Source of the DNA: Chthoniobacterales bacterium
GTDB lineage: Bacteria > Verrucomicrobiota > Verrucomicrobiia > Chthoniobacterales > UBA10450
Assembly (NCBI GenBank): GCA_013697015.1
Contig: JACCXL010000345.1
Location: 1 to 5,016 of the forward strand
Length of the DNA stretch: 5,016 nucleotides
Direction: 5' to 3'
The position numbers were made by a program, and so were the translations under genes. The notes below the pieces were generated by a model. The model was not told the DNA's origin, did not search any database, and saw only the letters and a list, made by a program, of their open reading frames with translations. This document shows, piece after piece, positions 1 to 5,016 of the stretch (position 1 is its first letter; every line of letters starts with the position of its first letter).

Positions 1-302
1 AACCCGCCCATCCCGAGCACGACCTGCGGATTGAACGTCCGATAAATGGCGCGGCAAACGCGCAGACTTTCGTTGAAGCGTCGCATGAAACCGAAGATCG
101 CCGGCGAAAACGCCGAGGGCAGACCAATCGTCGGCAGTTTCTCGAAACGGAATTCTGGTCGGTTCGAGACTGCCAGTGAATCGATCTCCTTCTCCGAAAT
201 GAAGAGCAGCACTTCATGACCGCGGGCCCGCATGACTTCCGCCACGGCCAGCCCCGGGAACAGGTGACCGCCGGTCCCGCCACACGCGATGACCGCGTTC
301 AC
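1..302 (-). CDS. murG: MurG, lipid II-forming GlcNAc transferase (5' part, runs off the left edge)
   Basis: MurG is the peripheral membrane GT28-family transferase that moves GlcNAc from UDP-GlcNAc onto lipid I at the inner face of the membrane, giving lipid II. About 100 N-terminal residues are visible, out of roughly 350-370 usual for the family. The glycine-rich loop GGTGGHLFPG (residues 8-17) is the family hallmark that contacts the lipid-linked acceptor and diphosphate. A second glycine-rich stretch, VVLGMGGF, lies at the window edge where MurG proteins normally have a VLGxGGY-type loop. The start is GTG at 302: an in-frame TGA sits four codons upstream (312-314), the GGTGGH loop follows at the normal distance, and GAGG (310-313) lies 7 bases upstream. 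The next in-frame ATG is codon 24, past the loop. The gene follows ftsW by 35 bases, as in many dcw clusters. The UDP-GlcNAc-binding C-terminal half is outside the window, so its integrity cannot be judged. Confidence 0.96.
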   Translation of the reverse strand, partial: MNAVIACGGTGGHLFPGLAVAEVMRARGHEVLLFISEKEIDSLAVSNRPEFRFEKLPTIGLPSAFSPAIFGFMRRFNESLRVCRAIYRTFNPQVVLGMGG

Positions 303-309
303 GCGACCG

Positions 310-313
310 CCTC
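310..313 (-). promoter_or_regulatory. Ribosome binding site of murG
   Basis: GAGG on the minus strand lies 7 bases before the GTG at 302. Together with the in-frame TGA just upstream, it fixes the start of murG at that GTG. A second purine-rich GGAG (318-321) lies further upstream, at 15 bases, and is less well placed. Confidence 0.6.
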
Positions 314-337
314 ATTTCTCCGTGCGCTCATCGTAGC

Positions 338-1483
338 TCAGATCCGCGGTGTCATTCGTGCCTGCAGCGTCGCGCGTTTTCGGTTGGCGGTCGGATCGAG
401 CACACCCTGCCGATAAATATTCAGCAACAAGCCGATGCCAAAGAGGCAGGCCGCGAGATTCGAACCTCCATAGCTGATGAAGGGAAGTGGCAGTCCCTTA
501 TTCGGCAGCAGCGAGGTGGTAACTCCGATGTTCACGGCCGCCTGCAGAGCGAGCAACGAGACGACGCCGCAGCCAAGCAGCAGGCCGAATCGGTCCTTGG
601 CGTGCAGCGCGATCGTCATTCCGCAAACGATGATCACGACGAACAAGAAGACCACGAGCAGGCTCATGCGCAGGCCGAGTTCCTCGCCGATCATCGGGAA
701 AATGAAGTCGGTGTGCGCGTAGGGAAGGTAGAGCATCTTTTGCCGGCCGTTGCCCAGCCCCAGCCCTTCCATCCCGCCGCTTCCCCAAGCAATCAGGGCC
801 TGCATTTGCTGAAGACCGGCGTCGTCTTTGAAGCGCTCCGGATCCATAAAGGCGGAAAGCCGGCTCATCCGCTCCGACATATGCGTGGCAACGAAAAGAA
901 TCCCGCCCAGTCCGGCGAGCGAGAGGAGGCCCAGCATGGCCGGATTTGCGCCCGCCACGAACATCAGCGCAAAGGCGGTCGCACCGATCAACGCAGTCGT
1001 TCCGAGGTCCACTTCGGTCACAATGAGCGAGAGCAGGACGCCGACGATTAAGAGCGGGAAAACAAATCCGTGCAGGATTTTTCTGCTCTCTTTCTCGTAG
1101 GCCGAAAACCACCACGCGAGGAAGAAAACGGCCGCCACCTTCGCGATCTCAGAGGGCTGAAACGTGAACGGTCCTAGTCCGACCCAGCGCCGCGAGCCGT
1201 TGATGCGCATCCCGAGATGCGGCACAAAACAGAGCCCTAGTGTCACGATAGCGAGGCCGAACCACAGCCACCAGGTGCGCTGCCAGAAATGATAATCCGT
1301 CAACGCCGCGACCGTGCAAACAATCAGACCCACGCCCAGCCAGATCGCCTGGCGCTTGACGAAAAAATAGACGTCGCCGTGGCTGTCCCGCGCAAAGGCG
1401 CTCGTGCTGAATAGCATCACGATTCCGATCACCAGCATCACGAGCACGGCCAGAAACATAAAGTATGCGCTTTTGCGATGCAT
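338..1483 (-). CDS. ftsW: FtsW, septal peptidoglycan glycosyltransferase (SEDS family)
   Basis: This 381-residue polytopic membrane protein has about ten hydrophobic segments, the normal SEDS architecture and length. FtsW polymerises lipid II into glycan strands at the division site together with a class B penicillin-binding protein. Visible motifs are NGSRRWVGLGPFTFQPSE (95-112) with W100 and K115 just after it, EVDLGTT (157-163), GLGLGNGRQKMLYLP (240-254), HTDFIFPMIGEELG (257-270) and LPNKGLPLPFISYGGSN (326-342). D259 in HTDFIF corresponds to the aspartate considered catalytic in E. coli FtsW and RodA. The dcw position before murG argues for FtsW rather than the elongation paralogue RodA. 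The ATG at 1483 is 17 bases after the stop of the LysM gene. A modest AGGG (1495-1498) lies 11 bases upstream, and hydrophobic segment 1 begins about eight residues in. The C-terminus is a short basic tail, as expected for a cytoplasmic end. LPNKG replaces the LPTKG of E. coli. Confidence 0.96.
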   Translation of the reverse strand: MHRKSAYFMFLAVLVMLVIGIVMLFSTSAFARDSHGDVYFFVKRQAIWLGVGLIVCTVAALTDYHFWQRTWWLWFGLAIVTLGLCFVPHLGMRINGSRRWVGLGPFTFQPSEIAKVAAVFFLAWWFSAYEKESRKILHGFVFPLLIVGVLLSLIVTEVDLGTTALIGATAFALMFVAGANPAMLGLLSLAGLGGILFVATHMSERMSRLSAFMDPERFKDDAGLQQMQALIAWGSGGMEGLGLGNGRQKMLYLPYAHTDFIFPMIGEELGLRMSLLVVFLFVVIIVCGMTIALHAKDRFGLLLGCGVVSLLALQAAVNIGVTTSLLPNKGLPLPFISYGGSNLAACLFGIGLLLNIYRQGVLDPTANRKRATLQARMTPRI

Positions 1484-1500
1484 GATTCGGATCGCCCTGC

Positions 1501-2085
1501 TTAACCGTCGGCCTTTTTTCCCTTGGTGGTTTTGGCCGGCACGATCAGCTTCTGCCCGATCTGCAATTTATGCGGATCGTCGATGTGGTTGAGCGCGAGC
1601 AGCTCGTCGTAAGAGACTTTCAATTTTTTCGCGATCGAGACCGGAGTGTCCCCCTTCGCCACGACATAAGTTTTGCCGGAGTCGGCCGCTTTGGTGTGAT
1701 CCGTTTTTCGCTCCTCCCTGCCGGCGACTCTTGCGGGCGGATGTGCAGATTTCGTTTCGTCGTGTCGCGCATTTGCCGGCACACTCGTTAGGGAAGCGAG
1801 CGAAGAGTCAGTTTTTGCTGGCGCAGACTCCTGCGTCTTCGCCCGATTGCTGGACGCGGCCAGCGGCGGGGGCGGCATCGCTCCCGGGCGCGTTTTGATC
1901 GAGTTGAATGCAATGATGCCGGCGACCGCAACGACATGCATCACGAGCACGATCAGCAGAGCGGGCGAAAGCTTCATGTTTGGTTCCGACATTTCGTCGT
2001 AATCGACCGCGCCGGGTGCGCTGAGAGAGCGGCGGGCGGTCGTCGCTCGTAGTTTTTTGCGGAGAAAGAGCTTTGGTATTTTCAT
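1501..2085 (-). CDS. Membrane-anchored LysM-domain protein within the dcw operon
   Basis: The 194-residue protein has four zones. Residues 1-39 are basic (KLFLRKKLR near the start) and should be cytoplasmic. Residues 40-60 (SPALLIVLVMHVVAVAGIIAF) form one transmembrane or uncleaved signal-anchor helix. Residues 61-138 are a low-complexity Pro/Ala/Ser/Lys linker including PPPP at 71-74. Residues 139-183 are one LysM domain, from TYVVAKGDTPVSIAKKLKVS to LQIGQKLIVP. LysM domains bind GlcNAc-containing glycan, so I infer a cell wall-binding protein facing the periplasm. No catalytic domain follows: unlike NlpD or EnvC there is no M23 (LytM) peptidase region. The ATG at 2085 is 3 bases after the murD stop, which suggests translational coupling, but no strong Shine-Dalgarno precedes it. 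ATGs at 1992 (residue 32) and 1977 (residue 37, with a weak GGAA upstream) would remove most of the cytoplasmic tail. Chlamydiae are recalled to have a gene called nlpD at this position. The fold is clear; the role is not. Confidence 0.9.
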   Translation of the reverse strand: MKIPKLFLRKKLRATTARRSLSAPGAVDYDEMSEPNMKLSPALLIVLVMHVVAVAGIIAFNSIKTRPGAMPPPPLAASSNRAKTQESAPAKTDSSLASLTSVPANARHDETKSAHPPARVAGREERKTDHTKAADSGKTYVVAKGDTPVSIAKKLKVSYDELLALNHIDDPHKLQIGQKLIVPAKTTKGKKADG

Positions 2086-2088
2086 GGC

Positions 2089-3414
2089 TTAGGGCGAGAG
2101 GGCGTGCACCAGCGCGCGAAATTGATCGCCGCGATCGGCGTAGCTTTTGAACATGTCGAACGAAGAAGTTCCGGGTGAGAAAAGGACCACTTCACCGGCA
2201 CGAGCGAGCGCATGCGCGCGCTCGACCGCGTCCGCCAGAGAGTGCGCAATCTCCGATGCAGTCGCGCCGCGCCAATCATGCGCGATCCGATCCGCCATTT
2301 CGCCGATCAGGATCGTCGCGCGCACTTTCTCGCCCACGAGTTTTTTCAACGGATCGAAAGCGAAACCCTTATCCTTACCGCCGGCGATCAGGACAACCGG
2401 TTTGTTTTGGGTGAGCAGCGCTTTCTCGACCGCGTCCAAATTCGTCGCCTTGGAATCGTTGATGTAGACGACCCCGCCCAGCTCCCGCACAAATTCGCAG
2501 CGGTGTGGACGAGGTTCGTAGGCGCAGAGCGGCGGCACCATCTCGCCGAAAGTGAGGCCGCGCGCGCATCCGATCGCGAGCGTGGCCATCAGGTTTTCGA
2601 TGTTGTGTGAGCCGCGCAGCTTGGTGTGCGCAAGGCGCAGCACCGGCTTGCCCTCATGCACGATCGCGCCGCCCTCGAGACGGAAATCCGCGTGATCCGC
2701 GTAGGCGCTAAACGTCACCATGCGCGGAGCAATTTTCGGCAGACTATCCATCGCGTTTACGATCGCGACGTCGTCCGCTGTCTGGTAATCGAAGATTCGC
2801 AGCTTGGCGGCGCGATATTCTGCGACCGATGGATAACGATCGAGATGATCAGGCGCGAAGTTCAGCCACACGCTCACCGACGGCCGGAATGTGCTGATGG
2901 TTTCCAGTTGGAAGGAGCTGACTTCGACGGTGAGCACATCGAGTTCCTGCTTTTCGCGGGCGACTTCGGAGAGCGGGTTGCCGATATTTCCACAGGCGAT
3001 CGTGCGTTGGCCGCAGCCGTTCAGCATTTGCGCGAGCAGCTCTGTCGTCGTCGTCTTGCCGTTCGTGCCCGTGATCGCCACGACTGGGAGTCCACAGGAA
3101 CGCCAGCCTAATTCCAGCTCCCCCATCGTCTCGATGTTTCGCGATGAAAAGGTCCGCGCCAGCGTGGAGGCGGGATCGATTCCGGGGCTCAGGACGACGA
3201 AATCGTAAGCGGAGGAATCTTTCTCGGCCTCCGGTCCACAGATGACGCTAACGCCCCCCGCGCGCAGCTTCTCGACCGTGGATTTGAGGAGCGTTTTCTC
3301 GTCCGCGGAATCGAGGACGGTGACGGTCGCGCCTTCGCTGCGCAGGAGGAGGGCGGCCGCCGTTCCACTCAGACCGGCGCCCAGCACCGCAGTTTGTTTG
3401 TCCTCGTAACGCAC
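2089..3414 (-). CDS. murD: MurD, UDP-MurNAc-L-alanine:D-glutamate ligase
   Basis: This cytoplasmic ATP-dependent Mur ligase adds D-glutamate to UDP-MurNAc-L-Ala, the second amino acid of the stem peptide. It has 441 residues, normal for the family (E. coli about 438). An N-terminal Rossmann-like domain binds the UDP substrate (VLGAGLSG, 10-17). The ATP-binding P-loop is ITGTNGKTTTTE (114-125). EVSSFQLE (164-171) and LNFAPDHLDRY (184-194) form the central-domain signature. K204 in YRAAKLRIF matches the lysine that is carbamylated in MurD. GSHNIEN (268-274), YINDSKATN (317-325), IAGGKDKG (343-350) and LFSPGTSSFDMF (411-422) complete the C-terminal domain. These distinguish MurD from MurC, MurE and MurF. 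The start is GTG at 3414, four bases after the mraY stop; the next in-frame ATG is residue 97, far past the nucleotide loop. Upstream there is only a weak GAG-type site inside the mraY end, so coupling to mraY translation is likely. Confidence 0.97.
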   Translation of the reverse strand: MRYEDKQTAVLGAGLSGTAAALLLRSEGATVTVLDSADEKTLLKSTVEKLRAGGVSVICGPEAEKDSSAYDFVVLSPGIDPASTLARTFSSRNIETMGELELGWRSCGLPVVAITGTNGKTTTTELLAQMLNGCGQRTIACGNIGNPLSEVAREKQELDVLTVEVSSFQLETISTFRPSVSVWLNFAPDHLDRYPSVAEYRAAKLRIFDYQTADDVAIVNAMDSLPKIAPRMVTFSAYADHADFRLEGGAIVHEGKPVLRLAHTKLRGSHNIENLMATLAIGCARGLTFGEMVPPLCAYEPRPHRCEFVRELGGVVYINDSKATNLDAVEKALLTQNKPVVLIAGGKDKGFAFDPLKKLVGEKVRATILIGEMADRIAHDWRGATASEIAHSLADAVERAHALARAGEVVLFSPGTSSFDMFKSYADRGDQFRALVHALSP

Positions 3415-3418
3415 GTCG

Positions 3419-4519
3419 TTATCTCAATTTCAAAGTCGCCAGACCGAGCAGCGCGAACACGCCGGAAAGAATCCAAAAACGCACGATGACGGTGTTCTCT
3501 TTCCACCCGCTCAGCTCGAAGTGATGATGGATCGGCGACATCGCGAAAATCCGTTTGCCGGTGAGCTTGAAACTCATCACCTGCAGAATGACCGAGACCG
3601 CTTCGATCACGAAAACTCCGCCCACCACCGCCAGCAGCAGCTCCTGTTTGCAACAAATCGCGACCACCCCAATCATGCCGCCAATCGCGAGCGAGCCGGT
3701 ATCGCCCATGAAAACTTTCGCCGGGTGGCAATTGAACCAAAGAAACCCAAGTCCGGCTCCCACCAGAGCGGCGCAAACGACCGTCAGTTCTCCCGTGAAA
3801 GGATAAAACGGGACCTGCAAATACTCTGCGATCTTGAAATTGCCGGCCGCGTAGGTCAGCAAAGTGTAGGCGAGCGCCACCGTCACGGTGCAGCCAATCG
3901 CGAGCCCGTCGAGACCGTCGGTCAGGTTGACCGCATTAGAAGAGCCGACGATGACGAGCGCGAAAAAGAAGAACGTGAACCATCCCATGTTGTCGATCAC
4001 CGCATTCTTGAAGAACGGCAGGTAAAGCGAGCGGGCCTGCACCTGGATGAGGGGATTGGCCAAAAACACGAGAGTGACGGCGGCGGCCAGGGCGAGCTGA
4101 AAAAACAATTTCGCGCGCCCGCTGATGCCATCGGATTTCTTCTTTGCCACCTTCAGGTAGTCATCGGCGAATCCGAGAGCGCCGAGGTAAAGCATGCTGA
4201 AGAGAACGATCCAGACGAACCAGTTGTCGGGCCGGGCCCAGATCAGACTCGAGGCAAGCACCGACCCGATGACGAGCACACCTCCCATCGTGGGTGTGCC
4301 AGCTTTGCTGCCATGCAGTTCCGCCAAATGGCGCACTTCTTCCGCCGTCCGAATCGGCTGACCTACTTTTAGTGAAATCAACTTTCGGATGATGAAATTC
4401 CCGCAGACGAGCGAGAGCGCGAAGGCGGTGACGGCCGCCGCGACGGCCCGAAACGTGACGTAGAAAAACACGTTGAAGCCGCCGATCTGATCGCTCATGC
4501 GATGGAGGTAAAACATCAT
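3419..4519 (-). CDS. mraY: MraY, phospho-MurNAc-pentapeptide transferase
   Basis: This integral membrane enzyme transfers phospho-MurNAc-pentapeptide from UDP to undecaprenyl phosphate, making lipid I on the inner face of the membrane. It has 366 residues (E. coli 360) and about ten hydrophobic segments. GFNVFFYVTFRA (14-25) and GTPTMGG (74-80) match the N-terminal signature. FADDYLK (117-123) carries the adjacent aspartates D119 and D120. NAVNLTDGLDGLA (195-207), FLWFNCHPAKVFMGDTGS (259-276) with D273, and PIHHHFE (329-335) with the H331-H333 cluster complete the Mg2+/nucleotide site. The protein ends ATLKLR, close to ATLKVR in E. coli. The start chosen is ATG at 4519: GGGAGG lies 9 bases upstream and the codon overlaps the murF stop as ATGA. 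The adjacent ATG (4516) is possible and would remove one residue. The frame stays open to 4996, but that extension is antiparallel-free shadow coding of murF in another frame and lacks homology to MraY N-termini. Confidence 0.97.
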   Translation of the reverse strand: MMFYLHRMSDQIGGFNVFFYVTFRAVAAAVTAFALSLVCGNFIIRKLISLKVGQPIRTAEEVRHLAELHGSKAGTPTMGGVLVIGSVLASSLIWARPDNWFVWIVLFSMLYLGALGFADDYLKVAKKKSDGISGRAKLFFQLALAAAVTLVFLANPLIQVQARSLYLPFFKNAVIDNMGWFTFFFFALVIVGSSNAVNLTDGLDGLAIGCTVTVALAYTLLTYAAGNFKIAEYLQVPFYPFTGELTVVCAALVGAGLGFLWFNCHPAKVFMGDTGSLAIGGMIGVVAICCKQELLLAVVGGVFVIEAVSVILQVMSFKLTGKRIFAMSPIHHHFELSGWKENTVIVRFWILSGVFALLGLATLKLR

Positions 4520-5016
4520 CGCGCGCATCCTCCCGCAGACTGCAACTTCGCAAACTCCTCCAGGACGCGCTCCGTCCGCGCGGATCGGCTGCCTTTGACA
4601 AGGACCAAATCTCCCGGCTTCGCCCGCCCCGCCAAGGTTTCCGCCGCTTCCTCCGCGGAGGCGACCGGAGCAGCGTTTTCCAGCCCGGCGGATTGCGCTG
4701 CGCGCGCGATTTCCCGCGCTTCTTCTCCGATCGTGATCAATTCGTCGATGCCCGCCTGGGCCGCCGCCTCGCCAACTTCGCGATGAGCTTGCGCGGAGGC
4801 TGCGCCCAGTTCCGCCATCTCCCCAAGCACCGCGAAACGGCGGCCATCCGAATCCATCGCCGCGAGCGTGCGCAAAGCCGCTTTCATCGAGTCGGGATTC
4901 GCGTTGTAGCTGTCGTCGATGAATTGCAGGCCGTGGATCTGCTTGATTTGCAACCGCGCACCCGTGAGCGCGGCCGAAGCCAGTCCGGTCGCGCATTCTT
5001 CGAGCGACAAACCGAA
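4516..5016 (-). CDS. murF: MurF, UDP-MurNAc-tripeptide:D-Ala-D-Ala ligase (C-terminal part, start off the right edge)
   Basis: MurF is the cytoplasmic Mur ligase that adds D-Ala-D-Ala and completes UDP-MurNAc-pentapeptide, the substrate of the MraY encoded next. Only the last 166 residues are here, out of roughly 450. The reading frame is open to the window edge, so the TTG at 5010 is simply an internal leucine codon. Visible motifs, numbered from the edge, are IDDSYNANPDSMKAAL (33-48), the MurF form of the Mur C-terminal signature with its DSYNANP core, then VLGEMAELG (63-71) and LVLVKGSRSARTERV (137-151). The YNANP and KGSRS motifs distinguish MurF from MurD and MurC. The TGA stop (4516-4518) overlaps the mraY start. 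The P-loop and N-terminal substrate domain lie outside the window and cannot be checked. It should be preceded by murE if the usual dcw order holds, which is inference. Confidence 0.96.
   Translation of the reverse strand, partial: FGLSLEECATGLASAALTGARLQIKQIHGLQFIDDSYNANPDSMKAALRTLAAMDSDGRRFAVLGEMAELGAASAQAHREVGEAAAQAGIDELITIGEEAREIARAAQSAGLENAAPVASAEEAAETLAGRAKPGDLVLVKGSRSARTERVLEEFAKLQSAGGCAR
4529..4534 (-). promoter_or_regulatory. Strong ribosome binding site of mraY, inside the end of murF
   Basis: GGGAGG on the minus strand lies 9 bases before the ATG at 4519, within the last codons of murF. An in-frame ATG at 4528 abuts it directly with no spacing, so it is a poor start. The site therefore selects 4519 (or 4516 at 12 bases) over the long upstream extension of the same frame. 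It is the best Shine-Dalgarno match near any start in the window. Confidence 0.75.

Noticed and set aside
303..337. Possible terminator or promoter in the ftsW-murG gap, the longest intergenic stretch
   Set aside because: There is no hairpin followed by a T-run, and no convincing -35/-10 pair can be seen in 35 bases. Only ribosome binding elements are apparent.
602..1051. A 149-codon plus-strand frame opposite ftsW
   Set aside because: It is charged, His/Gln/Glu-rich low-quality sequence complementary to membrane-segment codons, with no domain or independent ribosome binding site that I can support.
498..1115. A 205-codon frame on the minus strand overlapping ftsW in another frame
   Set aside because: The product is Arg/Ala-rich with no family motif, while the ftsW frame carries every SEDS signature. 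It is a GC-driven shadow frame.
2626..3111. A 161-codon plus-strand frame opposite murD
   Set aside because: It is entirely antisense to conserved MurD motifs and has no recognisable family features.
3521..4372. A 283-codon open frame on the plus strand, antisense to mraY
   Set aside because: It lies wholly opposite a well-supported mraY. Its product is a biased run of His, Arg, Glu and Asp residues, as expected when a hydrophobic-protein gene is read backwards, with no recognisable domain.
4520..4996. Upstream extension of the mraY frame, giving a 525-residue protein
   Set aside because: This region encodes the conserved C-terminus of MurF in another frame. The extension is Gly/Arg/Ala-rich, does not resemble MraY, and is bypassed by the well-placed GGGAGG before 4519.

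Overview
The window is a compact, single-strand piece of a division and cell wall (dcw) cluster. All six genes lie on the minus strand, so transcription runs from the right edge to the left edge. In that order they are murF (3' end only), mraY, murD, a small membrane-anchored LysM-domain gene, ftsW and murG (5' end only). Every gene carries its family's diagnostic motifs, and I see no frameshift or premature stop in the visible parts.

Layout: the murF C-terminal domain occupies 4516-5016. It overlaps mraY (3419-4519) by 4 bases (ATGA). Four bases separate mraY from murD (2089-3414, GTG start), and three separate murD from the LysM gene (1501-2085). Seventeen bases separate the LysM gene from ftsW (338-1483), and 35 separate ftsW from murG (1-302, GTG start). 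There is no gene-free stretch over 35 bases, no RNA gene, mobile element or CRISPR array, and no convincing internal promoter or terminator. The genes look like the middle of one polycistronic, partly translationally coupled operon.

The products follow the order of lipid II synthesis and use. MurD adds D-Glu to UDP-MurNAc-L-Ala, and MurF completes the UDP-MurNAc-pentapeptide. MraY moves phospho-MurNAc-pentapeptide to undecaprenyl phosphate (lipid I), and MurG adds GlcNAc to give lipid II. FtsW polymerises lipid II into glycan at the septum. The LysM protein probably binds peptidoglycan from a membrane anchor.

Organism: a moderately GC-rich Gram-negative-type bacterium. The order is that of E. 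coli apart from the LysM gene between murD and ftsW. From memory, chlamydiae have a LysM gene annotated nlpD at the same place. That, together with FtsW and MurG wording I associate with Verrucomicrobiota, suggests a member of the PVC superphylum, most likely a verrucomicrobial (Chthoniobacter-like) soil or freshwater lineage. This is an inference made without a database search.

No undescribed system stands out. The most interesting item is the LysM gene embedded in the operon.
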